Shown: positions 42,284-50,626 of the stretch, piece by piece | Layout of the letters: every line of letters starts with the position of its first letter | Numbering within the stretch: position 1 is the first letter of the stretch | Assembly (NCBI RefSeq): GCF_004361885.1 | Contig: NZ_SNWH01000001.1 | Location: 123,874 to 187,873, forward strand | Length of the DNA: 64,000 nt | Direction of reading: 5' to 3' | Source: Halomonas ventosae | GTDB lineage: Bacteria > Pseudomonadota > Gammaproteobacteria > Pseudomonadales > Halomonadaceae | Position numbers and translations under genes: made by a program | Notes under the pieces: model-generated | Told to the model about the DNA's origin: nothing | Databases searched by the model: none | What the model saw: the letters and a program-made list of their open reading frames with translations, nothing else

Positions 42284-42308
42284 TCACAGTGATAAGTTAT
42301 CACTGTGA
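42284..42308. promoter_or_regulatory. 25-bp perfect palindrome upstream of nqrM
   Basis: Twelve-base arms surround a central G at 42296 (TCACAGTGATAA on the left, its exact complement on the right). It lies 40 bases before the nqrM start, in promoter territory. Its core GTGATA-N3-TATCAC recurs upstream of lipA. It is most likely a dimeric repressor site; the regulator is unknown. Confidence 0.6.
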
Positions 42309-42348
42309 TAAAGTGGTTTACCCCGTTTCGAAATCCAGGAGTCTTACA

Positions 42349-42603
42349 ATGACCCTTTATCTGATGGCATTCGCTTTCATGCTGCTGGTCGTGGCCGCCA
42401 TGGCTATCGGCGTGATCATGGGGCGCAAGCCCATCGCCGGAAGCTGCGGCGGTCTCAACCGACTCGGCCTCAAGGAAGGCTGCGAGGTCTGCGGCGGCAA
42501 GGATGAGGTCTGTGAGGAAGAGAACCGCAAGCGAGGCAGTGCCCGTCGCCGCAGCGACGAGAGCCGCGGCGCCGACCTGGGCTACGACGCCACCCGGCGT
42601 TGA
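42349..42603 (+). CDS. nqrM: Na+-NQR maturation protein NqrM
   Basis: NqrM (DUF539) is a small membrane protein needed to assemble the NqrD/NqrE iron centre. The ATG at 42349 gives 84 residues: one helix (LYLMAFAFMLLVVAAMAIGV), then four conserved cysteines in GSCGG and GCEVCGGKDEVCEEE. AGGAG lies about eight bases upstream. It is separated from nqrF by a hairpin and the palindrome, so it has its own promoter. The apbE gene that often accompanies it is absent here. Confidence 0.93.
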   Translation: MTLYLMAFAFMLLVVAAMAIGVIMGRKPIAGSCGGLNRLGLKEGCEVCGGKDEVCEEENRKRGSARRRSDESRGADLGYDATRR

Positions 42604-42701
42604 TGCTTTACTCTCACGCCAACACTCTCACGCCACTTTGGATCAGGAGTTCTTTTGCCTCACTCCAAGACAAACGCACGCCGATGATGATTCTCCAGCA
42701 T

Positions 42702-42759
42702 CGAGTGATACCACAACGTGGGAGCTCATTTTACTGAGCGATTGGCGCCGCCAGGCACC
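42702..42759. repeat. REP-like repeat, copy 1
   Basis: This 58-base stretch matches 48596-48653 at about 49 of 58 positions. Its core (GTGGGAGCTCA, a spacer, then TGAGCGATTGGCG) contains a short inverted repeat and resembles the REP sequences of Pseudomonas (GTGGGAGCGGG...CCCGCGAT). Confidence 0.65.
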
Positions 42760-42771
42760 TGAGATGTGGCT

Positions 42772-42803
42772 GCGGGAGCGCAATTTATTGCGCGATAGCC
42801 AGG
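42772..42803. repeat. Short REP-like hairpin
   Basis: GCGGGAGCGCAAT-TT-ATTGCGCGATAGCC has the same outer form as the neighbouring repeat (GGGAGC...GCGAT) with a 7-bp inner inverted repeat (GCGCAAT/ATTGCGC, 42778-42793). Confidence 0.55.
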
Positions 42804-42903
42804 GTCCTCGAGCCAACTACCCCTGTGGAAGCGAAGTCGCGCAAGCCGCAGGCGTGACGATGGTGCCCTTGCCTGTGCCACCAATGCCGGTCATGGCATC
42901 GCG

Positions 42904-42943
42904 GCAAGCTTTCTTTGCTATCCGCAGCAAGCTTTCTTTGCTA
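42904..42943. repeat. Tandem 17-bp direct repeat
   Basis: GCAAGCTTTCTTTGCTA occurs at 42904-42920 and again at 42927-42943 with six bases between. Each unit is imperfectly self-complementary. Function unknown. Confidence 0.7.
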
Positions 42944-43072
42944 CCTCCTGTAACTATAGAGTAACCTGAAATAGGTACCCTACGTCATTCCTAGCATCGA
43001 AGACATACTGGCCTGTTGAGGCGTCTGGACGTGTCAACGTCTCCTCCGCAGCGAAGAACCAAGGAGGGTTCC

Positions 43073-43266
43073 ATGTCTCCGCTCTTGTCGTCGCTTCTTG
43101 GTCTGTCTCGACAGCTTTGCTTTTCTTCTCAAGCCAGGCCAAAGGCTCGGCTTGAGGTCGCTGCTGTTCGATCTTCCGCTCCCGCGTGGTTCCCTTATTC
43201 TATGCCATGCTTGTCTCGATCAAGGACGACGGTGCCAGGTTCTGGCGCCGTCAGCTGCCCTCATGA
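43073..43266 (+). pseudogene. Possible decayed sugar transferase (WcaJ/WbaP type)
   Basis: Two frames each recall part of the C-terminal catalytic domain of initiating sugar phosphotransferases. LGLRSLLFDLPL (near 43143-43178) resembles the KRLFDL helix. In another frame, VPLFYAMLVSIKDDGARFW (near 43189-43245) resembles the LLIALLIKLDDGGPVF block that follows it. Frameshifts and a stop at 43264 break it, and the catalytic Asp-Glu motifs are missing. Position at the head of a polysaccharide locus fits. The match is from memory of the family and is weak. Confidence 0.35.
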
Positions 43267-43297
43267 GCAGCAACAGCAAGAAACGTGCCCCCGATCC

Positions 43298-43322
43298 AGC
43301 GGGCCGCTGGAATGGCCCCGCT
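43298..43322. terminator. Hairpin upstream of the polysaccharide promoter
   Basis: AGCGGGCC pairs with GGCCCCGCT (one bulge) around GCTGGAAT and is followed by GATATTTAATAA. It could insulate the polysaccharide promoter from upstream transcription. Confidence 0.4.
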
Positions 43323-43407
43323 GATATTTAATAAGGCCCGCAGAAAATAAACACCGCCCGACGATGACCAGGTCTGCTTTCAGGACCAACAGTAAATATA
43401 TAAGTTA

Positions 43408-43452
43408 TTGACAGGCCTCGAGAATGTGCCAGCATCTCGGGGCGGTAGCGTG
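43408..43452 (+). promoter_or_regulatory. JUMPstart-like leader with a canonical ops element (RfaH recruitment)
   Basis: GGCGGTAGCGTG at 43441-43452 is the exact 12-base ops sequence at which RNA polymerase pauses and loads RfaH. It lies 60 bases before wza, the standard JUMPstart position for long capsule, O-antigen and EPS operons. An AT-rich TATATA (43397-43402) and a TTGACA (43408-43413) lie just upstream as promoter candidates. RfaH itself is not in the window. Confidence 0.85.
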
Positions 43453-43512
43453 GTGAAGCAAGGCCCGGCAGAGACAGACAACAGCCGAAGCACAACAAAA
43501 AGGAAGATACAC

Positions 43513-44637
43513 ATGCCGATACCCAGAGCACTTCAGCTCATGCTTGCGGGCCTGGCACTGCTTGGCATGACGGGCTGTGCCATCGCCCCCGGCGGGCATA
43601 TGGAGAGTTGGGCAGACGAGGCCGAGAGCGTAGACCTTTCCGCCATGGTGGATATCCATGCCATCACCCCGGCACTGCTGCAGCGTATCGAACGCCAGCG
43701 GCCAACGCCCAAGGCGCAGCCGCAATCACTACGCCGTGAGATCGCCGCATACCACTACCAGGTAGGCCCTGGCGATGTTCTGAGCATCATCGTCTACGAT
43801 TATCCTGAACTCACCAATCCCACGGGCGCTGAAAACAGTGCCGCCGAGTCGGGCAAGGTGGTGAGAGCTAACGGTACTATCTTCTATCCCTTCCTGGGGC
43901 GCATCAAGGTTGCCGGAAAGACTACCGATGATATCCGTGTGCAGCTGACGCGTGGCCTCTCGGAATACCTGAAAGACCCGCAGGTGGATGTGTTTGTCGC
44001 CGAGTTCAACTCCAAGAAGATGTACGTGACAGGTGCCGTGGGCTCACCGGGCGCGCTGCCCATTACCAATGTGCCCTTGACCATCGTGGATGCCATCAGC
44101 GCGGCCGGTGGACCCAGCGAGGATGCCTACTGGCATGGGCTCACCTTGATTCGTGACGGGGAGGAACAGCAACTATCGCTGTTTGCGCTGCTCAGCGAGG
44201 GGGATCAAACCCAGAATCGTCTGCTGCGCGACGGTGATCAGCTTCACCTGCCAAGCGCCGACAATCAGGGGATTGCCATGCTCGGTCAGGTCAAAACGAC
44301 TGGCAACCTTCGTATGAATCGCGAACGCCTTTCGCTAACCGACGCATTGGCGCGTGCCGGAGGCATCGATGAAACGCGCGGCGATGCCTCCGGCATCTTT
44401 GTGCTACGCCCCAAGCCGTTGGGAAGCGACAAGTTGGCCACGGTCTATCAGCTAGACGTCAGTGACGCGACCGCCTACATGATGGCCAGCAAGTTCCCGC
44501 TCGAGGCCAGCGATGTGGTGTATGTCACCACCGCACCGCTGGCTCGCTGGAACCGTGTGATCAGCCTGCTGCTGCCGTCCCTGACTTTCCCGGGTGATGT
44601 CAATCGCAGTGGTCAAGAGCTCGGAGGGATGCTCTAG
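43513..44637 (+). CDS. wza: Outer membrane polysaccharide export protein (Wza family)
   Basis: Wza forms the octameric outer-membrane channel for capsule or exopolysaccharide. The ATG at 43513 gives 374 residues with a lipoprotein signal ending GMTGC (Cys22), a polysaccharide-export domain (YHYQVGPGDVLSIIVYDYPEL) and SLBB repeats (KKMYVTGAVGSPGALPI; GIAMLGQVKTTGNLRM). The C-terminal segment (PLARWNRVISLLLPSL) matches the amphipathic helix of the Wza pore. AAAGGAAG precedes the start. A TTG frame extension to 43408 is rejected because it runs through the ops leader. Confidence 0.95.
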   Translation: MPIPRALQLMLAGLALLGMTGCAIAPGGHMESWADEAESVDLSAMVDIHAITPALLQRIERQRPTPKAQPQSLRREIAAYHYQVGPGDVLSIIVYDYPELTNPTGAENSAAESGKVVRANGTIFYPFLGRIKVAGKTTDDIRVQLTRGLSEYLKDPQVDVFVAEFNSKKMYVTGAVGSPGALPITNVPLTIVDAISAAGGPSEDAYWHGLTLIRDGEEQQLSLFALLSEGDQTQNRLLRDGDQLHLPSADNQGIAMLGQVKTTGNLRMNRERLSLTDALARAGGIDETRGDASGIFVLRPKPLGSDKLATVYQLDVSDATAYMMASKFPLEASDVVYVTTAPLARWNRVISLLLPSLTFPGDVNRSGQELGGML

Positions 44638-44639
44638 GC

Positions 44640-45077
44640 ATGTTCCAGCGGATATTGATCGTATGTACTGGCAATATCTGCCGCAGCCCCGTGGCAGCGG
44701 CACTCTTGCAACGCCGGCTACCGGGGCTGGCGGTAGAGTCCGCCGGCCTGGGCGCCCTGGTGGGGCAGCCGGTGGATGACCAGGCCCGTCGGCTGGCCAT
44801 GGCCGACGGGCTTGACCTCGATGCCCATCGGGCTCGCCAGCTTGATGACCCTTTACTGGCTGAAGCGGACCTGGTGTTGGTGATGACAGACGGCCAGCGC
44901 CAGGCATTGGCCAGGCGCTGGCCGCAGGCACGTGGCAAGACCCTGCTGATGGGCAAATGGCTAGATCCACAGGCACCGATCGACATCCCCGATCCCTACC
45001 GCAAGAGCGTGGACGTGTTCGAGCACGTGTACCAGCTACTGGACGAGGCGACTCGTCTCTGGTCACAACGTCTCTAA
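44640..45077 (+). CDS. wzb: Low-molecular-weight protein tyrosine phosphatase (Wzb)
   Basis: Wzb dephosphorylates the C-terminal tyrosines of the Wzc kinase, allowing cycling needed for polymer export. The 145 residues contain the P-loop CTGNICRS with catalytic Cys9 and the acid motif DPYRKS near the C-terminus. It starts two bases after the wza stop and precedes wzc, the classic order. Confidence 0.95.
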   Translation: MFQRILIVCTGNICRSPVAAALLQRRLPGLAVESAGLGALVGQPVDDQARRLAMADGLDLDAHRARQLDDPLLAEADLVLVMTDGQRQALARRWPQARGKTLLMGKWLDPQAPIDIPDPYRKSVDVFEHVYQLLDEATRLWSQRL

Positions 45078-45125
45078 TGCCTTTGCTCAGGCCCCTTCTC
45101 TCTTCTTTTTCCGCAGACTGAGTTC

Positions 45126-47342
45126 ATGAACGAGACACCCCCTCCATCGCCAGCACAGCCAGACAGTCGCGAAAACAGCGTCGATTTCGGGCGCCTGCTG
45201 GGCGTGCTGCTGGACCACAAGTGGCTGATCATCATCATTACCTTGCTGTTCGCCGGCTTTGGGTATGTTCAAGGCCAGCTGGCCACGCCGATCTACCAGG
45301 CCGACGCCCTGGTGCAGGTAGAGCGCCGCTCAAGCGTTAGTCCGTTGGGTACCGTAGGCAGTATCACCGGTGATGAGGTGGTCAGTGCGCCGGCAGAGGT
45401 GCAGATTCTGCTGTCGCGCATGGTGCTGGGGCAGGTGGTGGATCGCCTCGAGCGCGACGTTATCGTGCAGCCGGTCGAGTTGCCCTATATCGGCAATTTC
45501 GTCAAGCGGCAGGGGATTGCTCGCCCTGAATTCATGGAAGGACAGCCGTATGTCTGGGGCGATGAGTCGATCGAGGTGGCACGCTTCGATCTGGCCGATA
45601 GCCGTCGCGGGCAGCGGCTATTCGTCGAACGTCAGGAAGAGGGGTATCGGGTGCTGCTGGACGATCAACCCATCGGCAGCGGCCGGATCGGCCAGGTTGA
45701 ACGCTTTCTCGATGATGAACTGACGTTGCATATAGCCAGCTTCGATGCAGCGCCCGGCGCCCGCTTTCGCCTCATGAAGCAGCGTCGCACCTCAGCGATT
45801 CGCAGCATCAGCGCCCGCCTGCAGGTTCGCGATTCCGCCGGTGGCGCGAGAGGCAGCGAAGGCACCGGCATGCTGCGTCTCTACATGACCGGCGATGACC
45901 CTGCCGAGCTCACTCGCACCCTGGACGCAGTGGCCGAGACCTTTCTGACCCAGAACGTCGAGCGTCAATCGGCCCAGGCCCAGCAGAGCCTGGAGTTTCT
46001 CGAGTCGCAAGCGCCTGAACTTCGCGCTCAGCTCTCCGAGGCCGAACAGCGCCTCAATGAGTATCGGGCCAATCTGGACAGTGTCGATCTCGATAGCGAA
46101 TCCCAGGCAGCCATTCAACGCTATATCGAGCTGGAAACCCGCCTGAACGAGCTGGAGTTCCAGGAGGCTGAACTGGCGCAGCGCTATACGCCCAGCCACC
46201 CCACCTACCAGGCGTTGCTACGTCAGCGCCGCCAGATTATGCAGGACCGGGCCGAGCTGAACGAACGCGTCAGCGAATTGCCTGCCGCCCAACAAAAGGT
46301 GGTGCGTCTGCGGCGGGATGTCGACGTCACCCAGGCGATCTACGTCAACGTGCTCAACAAGATTCAGGAACTGGAAGTGGCGCGTGCCGGCACCATCGGC
46401 AACGTGCGCATCATCGATACAGCAGTAATCAGCGCCCAGGTGGCGCCCAATCGGGATCGCATGCTGATTCTGGCGACGCTGCTGGGGCTGGTGCTGAGTG
46501 TGGGCCTGGTGCTGACGCGGGAGCTGCTGCGCCGTGGCGTGACCTCGCCCGACCAGATCGAGGCGGCCAACATTCCCGTGTATGCCACCATCCCGCTCTC
46601 CACTGCCCAGTCGCGCCTGACCAAGCGGATACGGCGCAGAGGCTTGAGGCAGACCAAAAGCGTGGTGACCGGCGTGCTGGCCGAACGCGATCCGGCCGAC
46701 CTGAGTGTGGAAGCGATTCGGGGGCTGCGCACCAGCCTGCACTTTGCGCTGTTGGAAGGCTGCAACAACCGCATCATGATCACCGGCTCCAGCCCGGAGG
46801 TAGGCAAGAGCTTCCTTAGCATCAACCTGGCCTCGGTGTTTGCTAAGGCCGGCAAGCGGGTTCTGCTGGTCGATGCCGACTTGCGCAAGGGCTACCTACA
46901 CCGCGCCTTCAAGCTGGAGGCCAGACCCGGGCTTTCCGACTATCTGGCAGGGCAGTGCGGGCTTGCCGAGATCATTCGCCCCACGGGCATCGAGAATTAC
47001 TACGTCATCACCCGCGGCAGGGTAGCGCCCAACCCCTCCGAGTTGCTCATGCAGTCGCGCCTGGCGGAGGCCATGGAATCGCTGAGTGACCGTTTCGACC
47101 TGGTGCTGATCGACACCCCGCCGATGCTGGCGGTAACGGATGCCAGCGTGGTCGGCAAGCACTGCGACACCACGCTACTGGTGGCGCGCTTCGAAAAGAA
47201 CCCGGTACGTGAGATCAAGGCGGCCAAGCGGCGCCTGGAAGACAACGGCATTAGCGTGCGTGGCGCCGTACTCAATGCCGTGGAGCGCAAGCCCTCGACC
47301 GCCGGTGGCCACTACGGCTACTACCATTACCAGTATCGTTGA
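45126..47342 (+). CDS. wzc: Polysaccharide co-polymerase and tyrosine autokinase (Wzc)
   Basis: Wzc (738 residues) has a Wzz domain with a first membrane helix (WLIIIITLLFAGFGYVQG), a long periplasmic coiled-coil region, a second membrane helix (RMLILATLLGLVLSVGLVL), and a cytoplasmic BY-kinase domain. Walker A is SSPEVGKS (Lys561), Walker A' is VLLVDADLRKG, and Walker B is DLVLIDTPP. The C-terminus is a tyrosine cluster (GGHYGYYHYQYR) for autophosphorylation. It works with Wza and Wzb upstream. Confidence 0.95.
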   Translation: MNETPPPSPAQPDSRENSVDFGRLLGVLLDHKWLIIIITLLFAGFGYVQGQLATPIYQADALVQVERRSSVSPLGTVGSITGDEVVSAPAEVQILLSRMVLGQVVDRLERDVIVQPVELPYIGNFVKRQGIARPEFMEGQPYVWGDESIEVARFDLADSRRGQRLFVERQEEGYRVLLDDQPIGSGRIGQVERFLDDELTLHIASFDAAPGARFRLMKQRRTSAIRSISARLQVRDSAGGARGSEGTGMLRLYMTGDDPAELTRTLDAVAETFLTQNVERQSAQAQQSLEFLESQAPELRAQLSEAEQRLNEYRANLDSVDLDSESQAAIQRYIELETRLNELEFQEAELAQRYTPSHPTYQALLRQRRQIMQDRAELNERVSELPAAQQKVVRLRRDVDVTQAIYVNVLNKIQELEVARAGTIGNVRIIDTAVISAQVAPNRDRMLILATLLGLVLSVGLVLTRELLRRGVTSPDQIEAANIPVYATIPLSTAQSRLTKRIRRRGLRQTKSVVTGVLAERDPADLSVEAIRGLRTSLHFALLEGCNNRIMITGSSPEVGKSFLSINLASVFAKAGKRVLLVDADLRKGYLHRAFKLEARPGLSDYLAGQCGLAEIIRPTGIENYYVITRGRVAPNPSELLMQSRLAEAMESLSDRFDLVLIDTPPMLAVTDASVVGKHCDTTLLVARFEKNPVREIKAAKRRLEDNGISVRGAVLNAVERKPSTAGGHYGYYHYQYR

Positions 47343-47423
47343 GCCATAGCACCAAACAACAGCACCGAACAACATTGCTAAGCACAACCGCTGAGCAGCA
47401 TCACCGAAGGAACTCCGGATTAC

Positions 47424-48446
47424 ATGAAAATTCTCGTTACCGGCAACGCCGGCTTCATCGGCTTTCATACCGCCAGGCGCCTGCTCGAGCGCGGCGACAG
47501 CGTGGTCGGCTTCGATAGCGTCAACGACTATTACGACCCCGCCATCAAGGAAGCCCGCCTGGCGATTCTCGAAGCCACTGCCGAGTGCTGCGGCAGCGAG
47601 TACCAGTTGATTCGCGACAATCTGGCCCATCAGCCGGCGGTGAGTGCTTGCTTTGCACAGCACGCGTTTGACCGGGTGATCCACCTGGCCGCCCAGGCCG
47701 GCGTGCGCTACTCCCTGGAAAACCCGCACAGTTATGTGGAAAGCAACGTGGTGGCCTTCACCAACGTGCTGGAAGCCTGTCGTTATGCCAAGGTGCCCCA
47801 TCTCACCTATGCCAGCACCAGCAGCGTTTATGGCGCCAACACACGCATGCCGTTTTCCGAGCACGACGGAGCCAACCACCCGCTGCAATTCTATGCCGCC
47901 ACCAAGAAAGCCAACGAGATGATGGCCCACAGCTACAGCCATCTGTTCGGGCTGCCCACCACCGGCCTGCGCTTCTTCACCGTGTACGGCCCCTGGGGGC
48001 GCCCCGACATGGCGCTGTTCAAGTTCACCCGGAACATTCTCGCCGGTGAGCCCATCCCGGTGTTCAATCACGGCCAGCACACTCGCGATTTCACCTACGT
48101 GGACGACATCGTCGAGGGTGTGATTCGCGCCAGCGACCAGATCGCCACTCCCCATCCAGAATGGAACAGCGACGCGCCGGACCCGGCCACCAGCAATGCC
48201 CCGTACCGGCTGTTCAATATCGGCAATAACGACCCGGTCAAGCTCAGCGCCTACATCGAAGCGCTGGAAGAGGCCCTTGGCAAGCCCGCGATCAAGCAGC
48301 TGCTGCCGCTGCAGCCCGGCGACGTGCCCGATACCTACGCCGACAGCAGTGAACTCGAGAAAGCGGTGGATTACAAGCCCGCCACGCCGGTTTCGCAGGG
48401 CGTGGCCAATTTCGTGGCCTGGTACCGCGAGTTCTACGGCCAGTGA
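47424..48446 (+). CDS. NAD-dependent epimerase, UDP-glucuronate 4-epimerase-like
   Basis: A 340-residue extended SDR with the Rossmann motif [15 protein letters not shown], catalytic Ser in YASTSSVYG and YxxxK in [11 protein letters not shown]. Features such as [25 protein letters not shown] and [14 protein letters not shown] match UDP-glucuronate 4-epimerases (LpsL/Cap1J), which make UDP-galacturonate for polysaccharides. A GAAGGAA lies upstream. It lies 81 bases after wzc. Confidence 0.9.
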   Translation: MKILVTGNAGFIGFHTARRLLERGDSVVGFDSVNDYYDPAIKEARLAILEATAECCGSEYQLIRDNLAHQPAVSACFAQHAFDRVIHLAAQAGVRYSLENPHSYVESNVVAFTNVLEACRYAKVPHLTYASTSSVYGANTRMPFSEHDGANHPLQFYAATKKANEMMAHSYSHLFGLPTTGLRFFTVYGPWGRPDMALFKFTRNILAGEPIPVFNHGQHTRDFTYVDDIVEGVIRASDQIATPHPEWNSDAPDPATSNAPYRLFNIGNNDPVKLSAYIEALEEALGKPAIKQLLPLQPGDVPDTYADSSELEKAVDYKPATPVSQGVANFVAWYREFYGQ

Positions 48447-48787
48447 ATCAGTCCACCGCCCGTCAAGCGCGGAAAGGATGAACGTCGCGGCGTTCGACAA
48501 GGGCTGCACTAGCCAATCCCGGAGGGCAGGATACCCAGCGTGGCAGCCAGGCCGCCAAACAGGGCAATCGCACGTCGATAATGAGTCTCAAGCAACGAGC
48601 GATATCACCATGTGGGCGCTCAGTTGACTGAGCGATTGGCGCTGGCAGGCACCCGGCGTATTGCAGAGGTATCGCGCAGCACGCTGTGTTCCCACAACAT
48701 TACTCGCCGCTCATCGCTGCTATCCTTCAAACCATACTCAGAATACCCTCCACCGGCCACCTCATAGAGCGATTTCTCGCGCCTTAT
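48447..48787. other. Gap before the ABC transporter gene
   Basis: About 340 bases. It contains the second REP-like copy (48596-48653). An in-frame GTG at 48686 could extend the downstream ABC protein by 34 residues. No other gene or clear terminator was recognised. Confidence 0.5.
48596..48653. repeat. REP-like repeat, copy 2
   Basis: This matches 42702-42759 at about 49 of 58 positions, in the same orientation. Its core reads GTGGGCGCTCA, a spacer, then TGAGCGATTGGCG, so the arms pair as GCGCTCA/TGAGCG. The two copies flank the wza-wzb-wzc-epimerase block. Confidence 0.65.
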
Positions 48788-50602
48788 ATGCTTGCACAGC
48801 TCAAAGAACTCTACTCCCTGCTCACCGCCGAGCAGCGCAAGAAGCTTTTGCGCCTGCAGATGCTGGTGGTGCTGATGTCCTTCGCCGAGATTGCTAGCGT
48901 GGTCTCCATCGGCCCCTTCATGGCCCTGGTGGGCGACATCAGCCAGCTGCAGGGCGGCGGGATGATGGCCGAGCTCTACCGGGCCAGCGGCTTCAGCGAA
49001 CCGCGCACCTTTCTATTCTGGCTGGGCATTGGTGTGCTGGTAGTGCTGACCGGGGCAGCGCTGATCTCGATGTATACCATCTGGCGGCTCTCGATGTATG
49101 GCGCGCGGGTAGGTGCCGAACTCAGCAGTCGGCTATACAGGCACTACATGCATCAGCCCTGGTTGTTCCACGCCAGCGGCAGCAGTAGCCAGCTCACCAA
49201 CCAGATCGCCCAGGAGTGTCAGCGCATCACCAACAGCATCATCAACCCGCTGATGCAGATGAACGCCAAGTTGATGATGGCGGTATTCATGACGGTGGCG
49301 ATTTTTCTCTACAACCCCGTAGTGGCCTTGGCGGGGCTGGCGATATTTTCAGTGGCCTACATGCTGCTCTATCGCACCGTTCGCCGCAGGCTGATGCGCA
49401 ACGGCAAGAGTATTTCCGAGACCCAGCAACTGCGCTTCAAATTGATGAATGAGGGTTTTGGCGGCATCAAGGATGCTTTGCTGCTGGGTCGCCAGCAGGT
49501 ATTCACCGACCGTTTTGATAAAGCCAGCGAGCGTTTCGCTGAAGCACAAGGCACCACTCAGGCCTTGGGCCAAGCACCACGCTACGCCATGGAGCTGGTC
49601 GCGTTTGGCAGCGTGATTTTCCTGGTGCTCTATTTATTGTCGGTCCACCAAGGGAATCTGGGGCTTATCTTGCCTATACTTTCCGTTTACGCACTCGCCG
49701 GCTTCAAGCTGCTGCCCGCCTTCCAGCAAGTGTATACCAGCCTCTCACAGATCCGTGGAAACCTTGCGGCGTTTGATGCGCTACGCGATGATCTTGAAGC
49801 CAGCGTTTCGCAGCCTCAGAGCGAGAAAGCAAAGGCAAAACCAGAACCGCTGGAAACGTCTTTTCTGGCACCCCGCAAGTCAATACAGCTAGCCAATGTG
49901 ACATTTACCTATCCAGGCAAGGACGACCCCGCGCTGACATGCCTTGATATGGTAATTCCTGCGAATAAGGTGATTGGGCTGGTGGGTGCCTCCGGCTCCG
50001 GCAAGTCAACGGCGATCGATTTAGTCCTCGGCCTGATCGAGCCCCAGCAAGGGCAGATTCTTGTCGACGGCCAGCCATTGACGGATGAACGCCGTCGAGC
50101 CTGGCAGAATAGCCTGGGCTTTGTACCCCAGGCCATCTTCCTGGCGGACAGCTCAATCCGAGAGAATATCGCCTTCGGCTTGCCGATCGACGAAATCGAC
50201 GATGAGAAAGTGCGTCGTGCAGCTTCGATGGCATATTTGGATGAATTGCTGAAAGAGCTTCCCGATGGATTGGACACTCGAGTAGGCGAGCGCGGCGTGC
50301 AACTTTCCGGTGGCCAACGTCAGCGCATCGGCATCGCGCGGGCATTATATGACGACGCTGACGTGTTGGTGCTGGATGAGGCGACAAGCGCTCTGGATGG
50401 CATTACCGAAAAACTGATCATGGACGCCATTCATGGCTTTATCGGAAAAAAGACCATCATCATGATCGCTCACCGCCTGGCCACGGTAAAACAGTGCGAT
50501 GCCATCTATCTGCTGGCGGATGGCCGGGTCATCGATAACGGCAGCTATAAAGAGCTGGCCTCGCGCAATGAGGTGTTCCAGCGTATGGCGGAACACGCGT
50601 AA
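48788..50602 (+). CDS. ABC transporter, fused membrane and ATPase domains (PglK-like flippase)
   Basis: A single-chain half-transporter: six membrane helices in the first 330 residues, then an ATPase with Walker A GASGSGKST, Q-loop VPQAIFLAD, signature LSGGQRQR and Walker B VLVLDEATSALDG. Length and layout resemble PglK, which flips lipid-linked oligosaccharides across the inner membrane in Campylobacter; that substrate is inferred from context. The ATG at 48788 gives 604 residues (MLAQLKELYSLL) and aligns with such proteins; a GTG at 48686 is an alternative. Confidence 0.85.
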   Translation: MLAQLKELYSLLTAEQRKKLLRLQMLVVLMSFAEIASVVSIGPFMALVGDISQLQGGGMMAELYRASGFSEPRTFLFWLGIGVLVVLTGAALISMYTIWRLSMYGARVGAELSSRLYRHYMHQPWLFHASGSSSQLTNQIAQECQRITNSIINPLMQMNAKLMMAVFMTVAIFLYNPVVALAGLAIFSVAYMLLYRTVRRRLMRNGKSISETQQLRFKLMNEGFGGIKDALLLGRQQVFTDRFDKASERFAEAQGTTQALGQAPRYAMELVAFGSVIFLVLYLLSVHQGNLGLILPILSVYALAGFKLLPAFQQVYTSLSQIRGNLAAFDALRDDLEASVSQPQSEKAKAKPEPLETSFLAPRKSIQLANVTFTYPGKDDPALTCLDMVIPANKVIGLVGASGSGKSTAIDLVLGLIEPQQGQILVDGQPLTDERRRAWQNSLGFVPQAIFLADSSIRENIAFGLPIDEIDDEKVRRAASMAYLDELLKELPDGLDTRVGERGVQLSGGQRQRIGIARALYDDADVLVLDEATSALDGITEKLIMDAIHGFIGKKTIIMIAHRLATVKQCDAIYLLADGRVIDNGSYKELASRNEVFQRMAEHA

Positions 50603-50626
50603 TCGTAATCGATAGGAAATCACTCA

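Larger units (their letters stand above)
42604..43512. other. Repeat-rich gap between nqrM and the polysaccharide locus
   Basis: About 900 bases without an intact recognised gene. From left to right it holds two REP-like units, a 17-bp direct repeat, a decayed sugar-transferase-like sequence, a hairpin, and an AT-rich promoter zone leading to the ops element. A strong GGAGG-led frame starting at 43073 (83 codons) is probably the remains of the decayed gene rather than a functional peptide. Confidence 0.6.

Noticed and set aside
42208..42348. N-terminal extension of nqrM
   Set aside because: The extension would run through the palindrome and promoter region; NqrM proteins start at the short hydrophobic MTLYLMAF segment.
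47175..48509. Antisense open frame of 444 codons opposite the epimerase gene
   Set aside because: The sense strand encodes a clear SDR epimerase; the antisense product has no motifs.
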